Part shown: one piece after another, positions 26,789 to 35,514 of the stretch
Numbering within the stretch: position 1 is the stretch's first letter
Layout: each line of letters begins with the position of its first letter
Assembly (NCBI RefSeq): GCF_005144415.1
Contig: NZ_SWJE01000002.1
Span: 137,723-201,722 of the forward strand
Direction: 5' to 3'
Source: Trinickia terrae
Lineage (GTDB): Bacteria; Pseudomonadota; Gammaproteobacteria; Burkholderiales; Burkholderiaceae
DNA: 64,000 bases
Position numbers and translations under genes: made by a program
The notes under the pieces: model-generated
Told to the model about the DNA's origin: nothing
Database searches by the model: none
What the model saw: the letters and a program-made list of their open reading frames with translations, nothing else

Positions 26789-27076
26789 TCAAGCATCGAC
26801 CGACATCACTTGCTGCGACGCCACCAGTTTCGGCGGCGGGCTGCATTGGCAAATGCACAAGTCGTCGCTCAGTGCGGCGCGCCGGCCATCCGGCGCGGTC
26901 ATCACCTGGCGCGGCCCCTCGCATTGGATCTTCCCTGTCGAGTGGCACGCGGGGCACGCCACCTCGTCGTTTTCGTGCGCAACGTCCTTGCCGTGCAGTT
27001 GAACCGTGGTCGACTTGGCTTGCACGACGCCGTTCGCGGTCGTCTTGTCGCCGTTCAGGATCAGATATCGTTTCAT
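26789..27076 (-). CDS. Orphan PAAR-domain protein
   Basis: PAAR proteins form the sharp tip of the type VI secretion spike. This 95-residue protein (MKRYLILNGDKTTANGVVQ, GKDVAHENDEVACPACHSTG, ALSDDLCICQC) matches the short PAAR type seen in Burkholderiaceae, including several Cys that may bind zinc. There is no effector extension and no vgrG or other T6SS gene within the window. It converges with the radical SAM gene. It may carry a non-covalently linked cargo, but association with the DUF1842 cluster is only positional. Confidence 0.75.
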   Translation of the reverse strand: MKRYLILNGDKTTANGVVQAKSTTVQLHGKDVAHENDEVACPACHSTGKIQCEGPRQVMTAPDGRRAALSDDLCICQCSPPPKLVASQQVMSVDA

Positions 27077-27469
27077 GGTGAGATTCGCGTCTCGCCGTGA
27101 CAAACGGCGATATGGGGATTAACGGGCGGGCAATAACACAACCGCGATTTTATTAAGGATTGCATTGCCCGATCAATCGGCTTGAATGGCGTCGTCACAG
27201 AACGGGAATTTATTTCCTGGCGCGATAGCAGCAAACGCCATTTCGGGAAAAATACCCGAGTTGCAGATTTAACAATCGGACCCATTCTCGATTCGTTCGC
27301 ACCGCTCCTTCGGCGCGCCCCCGCTCCCCGGAGACCGATCTGCAACCTGTCAAAGCGTCCAGGTATTCTCCATGCCGAATAGCGGCTAAAAACGCATGGC
27401 GCATCACGGCCACGCTCTTTCGAGTGCATCGCCGTTTCGGTCCGCGCTTTCTGCCATCGGGGATAAACC
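27077..27469. other. Divergent promoter region between PAAR and DUF3050 genes
   Basis: About 390 bases, A+T-rich at 27130-27280; no gene or clear repeat. No clear ribosome site was identified for the DUF3050 gene beyond weak purines. Confidence 0.4.
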
Positions 27470-28249
27470 ATGAATCACCTTGATTTGCTCGAATCGAGAA
27501 TCAAAGAACAGCACGATAAACTCGCTCACCATCCGGTATTCAGCGCCATTCGCGACATCGACGAACTGCGCACCTTCATGGAATGGCACGTGTTCGCGGT
27601 GTGGGATTTCATGTCGCTCGTCAAGCGCCTGCAGGCCGACCTCACGACGGTCGCCGTGCCCTGGATCGCGCCGCGCAGCGCAGCGGCCGCGCGCCTCATC
27701 AACGAGATCGTGCTCGGCGAGGAATCGGACGAGACGCCGCTCGGCCACATGAGCCATTTCGATCTCTACCTGCACGCGATGCGCGACGTCGGCGCCTCGA
27801 CCAAGCGCGTCGAGCACATGATTTCGCTGCTGCGCTCGGGCTTCACGGTGACGGCCGCACTGGCGGCCGTCGATGCGCCGGCGCCGGTGCGCCGCTTCGT
27901 CGAAGCGACGCTTTCGACCTGCGTCGACGGCGAGACGCACCAGGTGCTCGGCAACTTCTTCTATGGCCGCGAGAACGTCATTCCCGACATGTTTCGCACG
28001 CTGCTCGACGAGTGGCGGATCGAGCGTGCATCGACTCCGCTCCTCGCCTACTACCTCGACCGGCACATCGAAGTCGATTCCGGCGAGCATGGGCCCGCGG
28101 CGCGCGCGATGATCCGCGAGACGGCGGGCAACGCCCCAACGCGGCACGCGCAAGCGCTCGAAGCCGGCCTCGCGGCCATCGACGAGCGCATCGCTCTGTG
28201 GGACGGTCTCTTCGCCCATCTCGACCGCGCGCGCACATCCGTTGCATGA
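27470..28249 (+). CDS. DUF3050 protein, probable heme-oxygenase-like fold
   Basis: The 259-residue all-helical protein begins [24 protein letters not shown]. It has spaced His/Glu motifs: [40 protein letters not shown] and [14 protein letters not shown]. The last resembles the final helix motif of TenA/PqqC and heme-oxygenase-like diiron oxygenases. DUF3050 proteins are, as far as I recall, placed in that fold class without known substrate. A metal-dependent oxygenase role is inference. A perfect 18-bp inverted repeat begins over the stop codon. Its position next to the radical SAM cluster is suggestive but there is a convergent gene between. Confidence 0.85.
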   Translation: MNHLDLLESRIKEQHDKLAHHPVFSAIRDIDELRTFMEWHVFAVWDFMSLVKRLQADLTTVAVPWIAPRSAAAARLINEIVLGEESDETPLGHMSHFDLYLHAMRDVGASTKRVEHMISLLRSGFTVTAALAAVDAPAPVRRFVEATLSTCVDGETHQVLGNFFYGRENVIPDMFRTLLDEWRIERASTPLLAYYLDRHIEVDSGEHGPAARAMIRETAGNAPTRHAQALEAGLAAIDERIALWDGLFAHLDRARTSVA

Positions 28250-28285
28250 AGCGCATCCCGCGCCGCTGCGCGGGATGCGCTTCAT
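28246..28285. terminator. Perfect 18-bp inverted repeat overlapping the DUF3050 stop
   Basis: ATGAAGCGCATCCCGCGC and its exact complement, loop CGCT, no T run. It is probably a transcript end or stabiliser. Confidence 0.6.
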
Positions 28286-28463
28286 GGCCTGACCCACTCG
28301 AGAAAGGCGGCATGCGTGCCATCAACCGTTCAAAGAAAAGCGCTCGATGAAAAGCGGCACCGCTCCCGTTCGCGCGCACGCGCAATGAGAGTGAATGCGG
28401 ATGCGCTGCCGCGCGCGATTGACTACGCTTGAGTCACGCCATCATCAAGAACGGCACAGGACC

Positions 28464-28994
28464 ATGGACACCGACCTCAATCGATCTCGCACCGCGCGCG
28501 CCGGCGGTGGATGGCGCAGCAGCGCTTCGCGCACGATCGCGCTCGGCGCTGCGCTGCTCGCAGCCGGATGCACGTTCACGCTCACGCCGCCGGAGCGGCC
28601 GGCGGTCTCGGCCTTGCCGCCGCCCGCCGCCGTCAACAGCGCGACGCTCGATCAATACCGCGCCGCGGTCGCGCAGCGCATCGCCGAACGCAACCCGTCG
28701 TACGTGTTGCAAGGCATGCCGCAGGCGATGCTGCGCTCGCTCGTCGTGGTCTCGTTCACTGTCGATCGCGACGGGCGCGTGCTCCAGTCCGCGGTGTACC
28801 GGACCAACGGCGACGACGAAGCCGAGAGCACCGCGCTCGCGACGCTGCGGCGCGCGGCGCCGCTGCCGCAGCCGCCGGAGAAGCTGCTCAACGGCCGCGG
28901 GCAACTGGAACTCTTCGAGGACTGGCTCTTCAACGACAACGGCAAGTTCCAGTTGCGCGAGCTCGCCTCTCCACAAGCGCAAACGATCAATTGA
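28464..28994 (+). CDS. TonB C-terminal-like lipoprotein
   Basis: The 176-residue protein has a hydrophobic N-terminal segment ending in lipobox AAGC (IALGAALLAAGCTFTL). A Pro/Ala linker leads to a TonB-C-like domain (SLVVVSFTVDRDGRVLQSAVY, then ALATLRRAAPLPQPP). Such proteins may shuttle across the periplasm or be TonB-related energy transducers, but a lipid anchor instead of an inner-membrane helix makes classical TonB function doubtful. ATG 28464 follows a purine-rich stretch (CACAGG). It stands alone. Confidence 0.8.
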   Translation: MDTDLNRSRTARAGGGWRSSASRTIALGAALLAAGCTFTLTPPERPAVSALPPPAAVNSATLDQYRAAVAQRIAERNPSYVLQGMPQAMLRSLVVVSFTVDRDGRVLQSAVYRTNGDDEAESTALATLRRAAPLPQPPEKLLNGRGQLELFEDWLFNDNGKFQLRELASPQAQTIN

Positions 28995-29216
28995 GCCAGC
29001 GAGCGCGCGCTCGACGCACTCGCTATAATTTTCCGACCCACCTGCCGGGACTACCCGGCACCGCTCCCGGCGCCAGCCTATCCGGCCGCGCACCGGCGGC
29101 CGCTCCCTGGTTTCCGATGCTTACCGCGCTGCCCACCGCGCGCCGCGGTAGTATCGAGCTCCCTGAACTCGAACCAAAGACGCTCGACGCATGCGTCGAG
29201 ACAATTGGAGACCCCA
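28995..29216. other. Promoter region before the MFS gene
   Basis: About 220 bases without a gene. TATAAT at 29024-29029 is a likely -10, and GGAG at 29207-29210 is the MFS ribosome site. Confidence 0.45.
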
Positions 29217-30533
29217 ATGTCATCTTCCCCGTCATCGCACGCCGCAGCATCCGCGCCCAGCGCCGCCGCCGGAACCAGCCGCTCGCGCGTCATCTTCGCG
29301 AGCTTCATCGGCACCGCGATCGAGTTCTATGACTTCTACGTCTACGCGACCGCCGCCGCGCTCGTCATCGGCCCCGTGTTCTTCCCGCACGGCTCGGCCA
29401 CCGCGCAGGCGCTGTCCGCCTTCGTCACGTTCGGCATCGCGTTCGTCGCGCGGCCAATCGGCTCGTTCCTGTTCGGGCACTTCGGCGACCGCATCGGCCG
29501 CAAATCGACGCTCGTCGCCTCGCTGCTCGTGATGGGCGTCTCGACGACGCTCATCGGCTTCGTTCCCGGCTACGACGCGATCGGCAGCCTCGCGCCGATC
29601 CTCCTGTGCATCCTGCGTTTCGGCCAGGGCATCGGCCTCGGCGGCGAATGGGGCGGCGCGGCGCTGCTCGCCACCGAGAACGCGCCCGCCGGCAAGCGCG
29701 GCTGGTTCGGGATGTTTCCGCAACTGGGGCCGTCAGTCGGCTTTCTCGCCTCGAACGGGCTCTTCTTCGGCCTGGCGCTCGCGCTCTCCGACGCGCAGTT
29801 CCGCAGCTGGGGCTGGCGCGTGCCGTTCCTCGTCTCTGCCGTGCTCGTCGCGCTCGGCCTCTATGTGCGACTCAAGATCGCCGAGACGCCCGCCTTCCAG
29901 GCCGCCATCGACCGGCGCGAGCGCGTGCGCGTGCCGCTCGCGTCGCTCGTCGCGCATCACTGGCGGCCGACGCTGCTCGGCGCGCTCGCGATGGTCGTCT
30001 GCTACACGCTCTTCTACATCTCGACGGTGTTCTCGCTGTCGTATGGCGTGTCGGCCTTGCATATCCCGCGTCCGAGCTTTCTCGGCATGCTGTGCCTGGC
30101 CGTGGTCTTCATGGCGCTCGCGACGCCGCTCTCCGCCTGGGCCAGCGACCGCTTCGGCCGCAAGCCCGTGCTGATCGCAGGCATCGCCGGGGCGATCCTG
30201 TCGGGATTCGCCATGGCTCCGCTGCTCGGCAGCGGCTCGCTGCCGCTCGTCGCGCTGTTCCTGATCATCGAGCTGTTCCTGATGGGGATCACGTTCGCGC
30301 CGATGGGCGCGCTGCTGCCGGAGCTCTTCCCGACCAACGTGCGCTACACGGGCGCGGGCGTCTCTTACAACCTCGGCGGGATTCTGGGCGCGTCGGTCGC
30401 GCCTTATATCGCGCAGCTGCTCGCCGCGCATGGCGGGCTCGCGTGGGTCGGCGCGTATGTGTCCGCCGCGGCCGCGCTCAGCCTGCTCGGCGTGCTGTGC
30501 ATGCGCGAAACGCGCGACGCCAGGCTGATGTAA
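29217..30533 (+). CDS. MFS transporter, metabolite:H+ symporter type
   Basis: The 438-residue, 12-helix inner-membrane carrier is of the MHS family (ShiA/KgtP/ProP-like). Signatures are ASFIGTAIEFYDFYVYA in the first helix, GHFGDRIGRKSTL between helices 2 and 3, QGIGLGGEWGGAALLATE and SDRFGRKPVLIAG in the second half. Likely substrates are organic or amino acids with H+; the exact one cannot be read from sequence. ATG 29217 is chosen for the GGAG just upstream. It is monocistronic. Confidence 0.92.
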   Translation: MSSSPSSHAAASAPSAAAGTSRSRVIFASFIGTAIEFYDFYVYATAAALVIGPVFFPHGSATAQALSAFVTFGIAFVARPIGSFLFGHFGDRIGRKSTLVASLLVMGVSTTLIGFVPGYDAIGSLAPILLCILRFGQGIGLGGEWGGAALLATENAPAGKRGWFGMFPQLGPSVGFLASNGLFFGLALALSDAQFRSWGWRVPFLVSAVLVALGLYVRLKIAETPAFQAAIDRRERVRVPLASLVAHHWRPTLLGALAMVVCYTLFYISTVFSLSYGVSALHIPRPSFLGMLCLAVVFMALATPLSAWASDRFGRKPVLIAGIAGAILSGFAMAPLLGSGSLPLVALFLIIELFLMGITFAPMGALLPELFPTNVRYTGAGVSYNLGGILGASVAPYIAQLLAAHGGLAWVGAYVSAAAALSLLGVLCMRETRDARLM

Positions 30534-30710
30534 TCGACGCTTCGGCCGCGCCTCGAAGACCGCTCCTGCCGGCGCGCCACTTGCCTATGGTGCGCGCGCC
30601 TACGTGGTTTTCCTGTGTTGCCGAGCTTTTTGACCTGCCTATACTGGATTCGCCAGCCATCGGGCAAAAAGCGCCACCCATCGTTTCCAACAAACCAACG
30701 GGAGCCGACG

Positions 30711-30890
30711 ATGAACATCCATCTTCATAACGCAGACGTCGTGGCCATCATTGCGCTTGCGCTCCTGGGCGCCTTGCTGCTTGCGATCCGCTTTCGGCCC
30801 ATGACGTGGCGCGGCATCGTCGTCGAAGCCATTCTCGCGAACGCGGCGGCGATTGCCGCCGTCGTTGCGATCGAAGCCATCGTTTCCTGA
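30711..30890 (+). CDS. Small two-helix membrane protein (59 residues)
   Basis: Begins MNIHLHNADVV and has two hydrophobic segments, AIIALALLGALLLAI and VEAILANAAAIAAVVAIEAI, joined by a short basic loop (RFRPMTWRG). CGGGAG lies just before the ATG. No family was recognised; small inner-membrane proteins of this type often adjust larger complexes or are stress-induced. It stands alone downstream of the MFS gene, 178 bases on. Confidence 0.7.
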   Translation: MNIHLHNADVVAIIALALLGALLLAIRFRPMTWRGIVVEAILANAAAIAAVVAIEAIVS

Positions 30891-30953
30891 CGACGCCTGC
30901 CGCCCGGCGGCGGGGCCTCGTGCGTCGTCCGCCTGCATGCGCCGAATCCCCGT

Positions 30954-31079
30954 TCACCGATAGTAATAACCGTGGCCATAATAGCCGCCGCCGTAGTAGC
31001 CCGGGCCGGGTACCACCACGCAGCCCCCGAGCGCCGCCGCGAGCAGCACGCCGGCAATCAGTGTCGTTAAGCGTTTCAT
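30954..31079 (-). CDS. Tiny Gly/Tyr-rich lipoprotein (41 residues)
   Basis: MKRLTTLIAGVLLAAALGGC is a complete lipoprotein signal with lipobox LGGC, followed by VVVPGPGYYGGGYYGHGYYYR. GGAGAAC precedes the start. Short Gly/Tyr-rich tails like this occur in many proteobacterial lipoproteins of unknown role. A related mini-lipoprotein lies after the ClC gene (32848). Confidence 0.75.
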   Translation of the reverse strand: MKRLTTLIAGVLLAAALGGCVVVPGPGYYGGGYYGHGYYYR

Positions 31080-31408
31080 ATTGTTCTCCTGTCGTGTCGG
31101 AATGGGTCCAAGTGCCCCTCGAACGATTCCGATTAAATATGAGATGACGCGGCGCATCCGTTGCAAGTTGTAAGTGAAGAGCGACCGTCTATTACATGAA
31201 ATGGGCAGCCAGCCACGCCAAGCACGGTGCGGCTGACGCCGCGGCGCGGCATCTCCAACGATTCGCGACAGTTTTAACAACCGTGTAATGCGGCAAATCA
31301 AAGACAGCGTCCCGCAAGGCGGCAATTAGAGGCGCGAGCCTTGCGCTGGCCGGGGCTGAGCGTGCATATGCGCCGGTATAATCGGCACTTTGCAATCTCA
31401 GGCATCCC
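31080..31408. other. Divergent region before the ClC gene
   Basis: About 330 bases. TATAAT at 31377-31382 is the likely -10 for the ClC gene, about 27 bases before its ATG. Nothing else was recognised. Confidence 0.45.
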
Positions 31409-32854
31409 ATGGCCCGAGCCATGCCTCCCCACACTTTCGCCCTTCGACGCGCGCGCACCATCTGGCGCCGCTACGGCATCTTCTGGCTGGGTGCGATTGC
31501 CGTCGGTCTGACCGCAGTGCTATACGCAAGACTGATCGACTGGGGGTATGGAGCATTCCAGTCGATGCAGCATCGCCACGCGTGGCTGCCGCTCGCCGTG
31601 ACGCCCGCCGTCGCCGCCGTCTCCGTCTGGCTCACGCGCAAGTTCTTTCGCGGCGCCGAAGGCAGCGGGATCCCGCAAGTGATCGCCGCGCTGCATGGGG
31701 GCACAACGACGCTCGGTCCGCGTCTGCTCACGGTCAAGCTCCTCCTCGGCAAGATCGCCGTTTCCTTCCTCGGCATCCTCGGCGGCTTCACGATCGGCCG
31801 CGAAGGCCCGACCGTGCAGGTCGGAGCCGCGATGATGTTCAACCTGCGCCGCTTCTACCCGCGCTCGAACGCGCAGATCGAGCGGCAGCTCGTGCTGGCC
31901 GGCGCGGCGGCGGGCTTGTCGGCGGCCTTCAACACGCCGCTCGCGGGGATCGTCTTCGCGATCGAGGAACTCACGCGCAGCTTCGAGGCGCGCACGAGCG
32001 GCGTGCTGATCACCGCGATCATCATCGCCGGCGTGATCGCGCTCGGCCTGAACGGCAACTACACCTATTTCGGCACGATCCAGATCGGCGCGCACTTTCC
32101 GGACCTGCTCGCCGTGGCCGTGCTGCTGACCGCAATCGTGACCGGCATCGCGGGCGGCTTCTTCTCCTGGCTGCTGCTCAACACCTCGCGCTGGATTCCG
32201 CCGCAGCTCGCGCAGTTGCAGCGCGACAAGCCGGTCCAGTTCGCCGCGCTGTGCGGCCTCGCCATCGCCGTCGTCGGCCTGGTCTCGGGCGGCACGACGT
32301 TCGGCAGCGGCTACGCGGAAGCGCGCGGCCTGCTCGACGGGCACGAAAAGCTGTCGGTGTTCTATCCGCTCCTGAAGATGGTGTCGATGGTCGGCTCGTA
32401 TCTGCCGGGCATTCCGGGCGGCATCTTCGCGCCGTCGCTGTCGATCGGCGCGGGCTTCGGCAATCTGCTGCACCTGGTGTTCGACAGCATGCAGCTGCAG
32501 ATGCTGATCGCGCTGGCGATGGTCGGCTATCTGGCGGCAGTCACGCAATCGCCGATTACATCGTTCGTGATCGTGATGGAGATGATCAACGGGCACGCGC
32601 TCGTGATCTCGCTGATGGCGACTGCGCTGATTTCGAGCCGCGTCTCGCGTTTTTTTGCGCCGCCGCTCTACGAGACGCTCGCGCACCGCTACATGACGCC
32701 GATGGCCTCGGCAGGCGCGGCAACGGCGGGAGCAGGGGGCGTCCCCGAGCCGGCGGAACCTGCGGAGCCGGCCAAGGACGAGTCTGCGGCGCAAGCCCAA
32801 GCCGAGGAAGCTCGGGCCGAGGCCGCGCCGCAAGACGAAACGCCGCGTCAGTAG
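31409..32854 (+). CDS. ClC-family chloride channel/transporter
   Basis: The 481-residue inner-membrane protein moves Cl- or other anions, often in exchange for H+. ClC filter motifs are visible: GAEGSGIPQV (GSGIP), GFTIGREGPTVQVGA (G(K/R)EGP, with the gating Glu) and LPGIPGGIFAPSLSIGA (GxFxP). It ends with an Ala/Glu/Pro-rich cytoplasmic tail of about 50 residues rather than CBS domains. The stop overlaps the end of a mini-lipoprotein gene on the other strand by a few bases. Confidence 0.93.
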   Translation: MARAMPPHTFALRRARTIWRRYGIFWLGAIAVGLTAVLYARLIDWGYGAFQSMQHRHAWLPLAVTPAVAAVSVWLTRKFFRGAEGSGIPQVIAALHGGTTTLGPRLLTVKLLLGKIAVSFLGILGGFTIGREGPTVQVGAAMMFNLRRFYPRSNAQIERQLVLAGAAAGLSAAFNTPLAGIVFAIEELTRSFEARTSGVLITAIIIAGVIALGLNGNYTYFGTIQIGAHFPDLLAVAVLLTAIVTGIAGGFFSWLLLNTSRWIPPQLAQLQRDKPVQFAALCGLAIAVVGLVSGGTTFGSGYAEARGLLDGHEKLSVFYPLLKMVSMVGSYLPGIPGGIFAPSLSIGAGFGNLLHLVFDSMQLQMLIALAMVGYLAAVTQSPITSFVIVMEMINGHALVISLMATALISSRVSRFFAPPLYETLAHRYMTPMASAGAATAGAGGVPEPAEPAEPAKDESAAQAQAEEARAEAAPQDETPRQ

Positions 32855-32964
32855 ACCACGACCGGCGCGGGACGGACGACCACCGGCCGCGCCGGCACCA
32901 CGATACAGCCGGCCAGCGTGACGCCCAGCAAGACAGCGGCAATCAGCGTTCTCTTCACGCGCAT
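32848..32964 (-). CDS. Tiny lipoprotein (38 residues)
   Basis: MRVKRTLIAAVLLGVTLAGC is a lipoprotein signal, followed by IVVPARPVVVRPAPVVVY, a Val/Pro/Arg tail. Its 3' end overlaps the ClC stop by seven bases. It follows the WxxGxW-repeat gene by 12 bases and is probably in one operon with it. The tail is similar in style to the mini-lipoprotein at 30954-31079. Confidence 0.7.
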   Translation of the reverse strand: MRVKRTLIAAVLLGVTLAGCIVVPARPVVVRPAPVVVY

Positions 32965-32976
32965 CTCCCGCCGCCC

Positions 32977-33288
32977 TCAGGCCCAGTGGCCCGTGACCCA
33001 AACCCAGTTGGGACCGCGCGGCGCCCAGTGGCCCGGCACCCAGTGCAGGCCGACGCGCACGACTTCCCAGTGGCCGCGTTCCCACACGTATTGACCGTGC
33101 TCCCAACGCCAGTGGCCCTTCTCCCAGATATAGCCGTCACGCGGTACGGGCACGGCCTCGTAGCGAACCGGAGGCGGCGCATTCGGCGCGACCAGCACCA
33201 CTTCCTCGGCGGACGCGGTAGCGATAGTCAGCGCGCCAACAGCCACGAGAGCCAGTTGAGCGATCAGTGAGCGAACGGGTGCTTTCAT
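32977..33288 (-). CDS. Exported WxxGxW (YXWGXW)-repeat protein
   Basis: The 103-residue protein has a signal peptide (IAQLALVAVGALTIATASA). Four to five repeats of aromatic-charged units follow: YIWEKGHWRW, YVWERGHWEV, HWVPGHWAPRG and WVWVTGHWA. This matches the YXWGXW repeat family found in envelope proteins of Burkholderiales. AGAGG lies before the ATG. The role is unknown; the repeats probably form a surface or peptidoglycan-associated beta structure. It shares an operon with the 38-residue lipoprotein. Confidence 0.85.
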   Translation of the reverse strand: MKAPVRSLIAQLALVAVGALTIATASAEEVVLVAPNAPPPVRYEAVPVPRDGYIWEKGHWRWEHGQYVWERGHWEVVRVGLHWVPGHWAPRGPNWVWVTGHWA

Positions 33289-33488
33289 GTCGACCTCTTG
33301 GTTAGGGTTACGCCATTGCGGCGCTATCCCAATAGCGTTCGAGGTCACGGCCTGGCCGACACGCGCCGTGTTACGGCGCGGCCGAAAGTGCAACGGAATA
33401 TTTTCGCTGCCGCGCGGCGGCTGAGCGCCGCGCCGAGAGAAGCGGATGCGGAAAAGGAATCGCAGCCCGACCGCGGCTGCGTCAACGC

Positions 33489-33743
33489 TCAGGCCTGCGG
33501 AATCTCGATCTTCACTTCGAGCACTTCGAGGTCGTCCTGGCGCTCGAGGCTCACGCGGATGTCATCATCCGAGATCTTCACGTACTTGGAGATGACGGCC
33601 ACCAGCTCGCGCTGCAACGCCGGCAGATAATCTGCGGGCGGATGGCCGCCCGCGCGCTCGTGCGCGATGATCAGCTGCAGGCGTTCCTTCGCGATGGACG
33701 CGGATTTTTTCTTCTCGCCCAGCAAAAACGAAAGAATCGACAT
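33489..33743 (-). CDS. minE: Cell-division topological specificity factor MinE
   Basis: The 84-residue protein begins [23 protein letters not shown], including the membrane-binding N-terminus and the anti-MinCD helix. It continues with the dimerisation domain ([29 protein letters not shown]). MinE stimulates MinD ATPase and drives pole-to-pole oscillation. It is the third gene of minCDE, 15 bases after minD. Confidence 0.97.
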   Translation of the reverse strand: MSILSFLLGEKKKSASIAKERLQLIIAHERAGGHPPADYLPALQRELVAVISKYVKISDDDIRVSLERQDDLEVLEVKIEIPQA

Positions 33744-33758
33744 GACGTGCGGCCTCCC

Positions 33759-34574
33759 TTACTTGGTGCCGAAGAGGCGCTGCAACAGGCCCGGCTTCTG
33801 GTAATCGGTGAAGCGCAACTCTTTCTTTTCGCCGAGAAAGCGCCCGACGACATCCTTGTACGCTTCAGCGACATCGGTGCCGTCCAGGTGCACCGCGGGC
33901 AGACCCTGGTTCGACGCATGCAGCACCGCTTCCGATTCCGGCACCACGCCGATCAGGTCGATGCGCAGGATCTCCTGGATGTCCTGCAGCGAGAGCATCT
34001 CGCCTTCGCTCACGCGCTTCGGGTTGTAGCGGGTGATCAGCAGGTGCTCCTTGATCGGATCCTTGCCGTCGATCGCGCGCTTCGTCTTCGACGACAGGAT
34101 GCCGAGAATGCGATCCGAATCGCGCACCGAAGACACTTCCGGATTCGTCACGATCAGCGCTTCGTCGGCGAAGTGCATCGCCAGCAGCGCGCCCGACTCG
34201 ATGCCGGCCGGCGAATCGCAGACGATGAATTCGAAGTCCATCTTGATGAGGTCGTTGATGACCTTCTCGACGCCTTCGAGCGTGAGTGCGTCTTTATCGC
34301 GCGTTTGCGAGGCGGGCAGGATGAAGAGGTTCTCGCACTTCTTGTCCTTGATGAGCGCCTGGTTCAGGTTCGCTTCGCCCTGGATCACGTTGATCAGGTC
34401 GTACACCACGCGGCGCTCGCAGCCCATGATGAGATCGAGATTGCGCAGGCCGACGTCGAAGTCGATCACGGCCGTCTTGCTGCCGCGCAGCGCGAGGCCC
34501 GACGCGAAGCTCGCGCTCGTGGTCGTCTTGCCCACGCCGCCCTTGCCCGAAGTCACCACAATGATTTTTGCCAT
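33759..34574 (-). CDS. minD: Septum-site determining ATPase MinD
   Basis: The 271-residue ParA-type ATPase has the deviant Walker A VTSGKGGVGKTTTSA with signature Lys, Walker-type FIVCDSPAGIE, and a C-terminal membrane-targeting amphipathic helix ending QRLFGTK. It recruits MinC to the membrane to block polar Z-ring assembly. It is the middle gene of minCDE; AAGGATAA precedes the start. Confidence 0.97.
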   Translation of the reverse strand: MAKIIVVTSGKGGVGKTTTSASFASGLALRGSKTAVIDFDVGLRNLDLIMGCERRVVYDLINVIQGEANLNQALIKDKKCENLFILPASQTRDKDALTLEGVEKVINDLIKMDFEFIVCDSPAGIESGALLAMHFADEALIVTNPEVSSVRDSDRILGILSSKTKRAIDGKDPIKEHLLITRYNPKRVSEGEMLSLQDIQEILRIDLIGVVPESEAVLHASNQGLPAVHLDGTDVAEAYKDVVGRFLGEKKELRFTDYQKPGLLQRLFGTK

Positions 34575-34631
34575 TTATCCTTACCCTGCTCTCGTCAATT
34601 AAGTTCGACGCGGCCCGGCGCGCAGCGCGCC

Positions 34632-35414
34632 TTACGTGAGCCGCAACGGTTCGATCATCAATTTCTCTTGTTCGAGCCGGATCTGCACCGATTTGCCGAG
34701 CACGTCGGCCGGCAGCGGGTTCTCGGTCGTTCGATAGATGCCTGCGATCGAGATCAGTTCCGGTTCGAGACACGTGCAGAAGATGCGCGCGTCGTGATTG
34801 CCGTGCACGCCGGCGAGCGCCCGCCCGCGCAGCGGCGCGTAGATATGGATGTTGCCTTCCGCGATCACTTCCGCGCCGTAGCTCACGAGGCCGAGCACGA
34901 CGAGGTCGCCCTTCGCGTAGACCTGCTGGCCCGAGCGCAGCGGCTTGTCGATGACGAGCGTCTGGCTTGGAACGGCGGGACGCGCGATCGGCTCGGGCTC
35001 GCGAGCCGGGGCGGCGCCGGCGGCCTGAGGCGCTTCTTGCGCGGCGGATGCGGGGTTGTCGCCGGCATCGCCTGCGCCTTTCGAGGCGGGCGCGCGGCGG
35101 TCGCGCGCTTCGAGAAGCGGCAGGCCGGCATCGGCGGCCCATGCGTGCTGCGCGGCCTCGGCGACGATGCCGACCGGGCGCATGCGCACGCTGTCGAGAA
35201 GCTTGGCGATGTCGGCGAGCGGCACGCGCTCGTTTTCCGCGAGGCGGCGCACATCGATCGCGACGACATCGCCGGCGAAGAATTCGGGAGTCGCCTCGAA
35301 GCGCCGCGTGAGTTCGCCTGCGAGCGCGTCGAGATCGGTCGTCTTGACGACGAAGAGGAGCGTGTCGACCGAGCCGCTACGAAGTTCGAAGAATGGCGAT
35401 TTTTTCAGCGACAT
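34632..35414 (-). CDS. minC: Septum-site inhibitor MinC
   Basis: The 260-residue FtsZ assembly inhibitor has an N-terminal domain ([21 protein letters not shown]) and an Ala/Pro linker. The C-terminal beta-helix carries [22 protein letters not shown] (residues [12 protein letters not shown]) and [17 protein letters not shown], the MinD/FtsZ-binding surface. Start MSLKKSP is chosen; four further in-frame codons upstream (MRNA) are possible. Confidence 0.95.
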   Translation of the reverse strand: MSLKKSPFFELRSGSVDTLLFVVKTTDLDALAGELTRRFEATPEFFAGDVVAIDVRRLAENERVPLADIAKLLDSVRMRPVGIVAEAAQHAWAADAGLPLLEARDRRAPASKGAGDAGDNPASAAQEAPQAAGAAPAREPEPIARPAVPSQTLVIDKPLRSGQQVYAKGDLVVLGLVSYGAEVIAEGNIHIYAPLRGRALAGVHGNHDARIFCTCLEPELISIAGIYRTTENPLPADVLGKSVQIRLEQEKLMIEPLRLT

Positions 35415-35514
35415 GGCGTTCCGCAAAAAATTTTGCGTATTTTACAGGCGTCGCTGCGAGCCGAAACAATTTTTGGACAGGCCGTGCCGGACTGGCCGTG
35501 ACGATTTACGCGAA

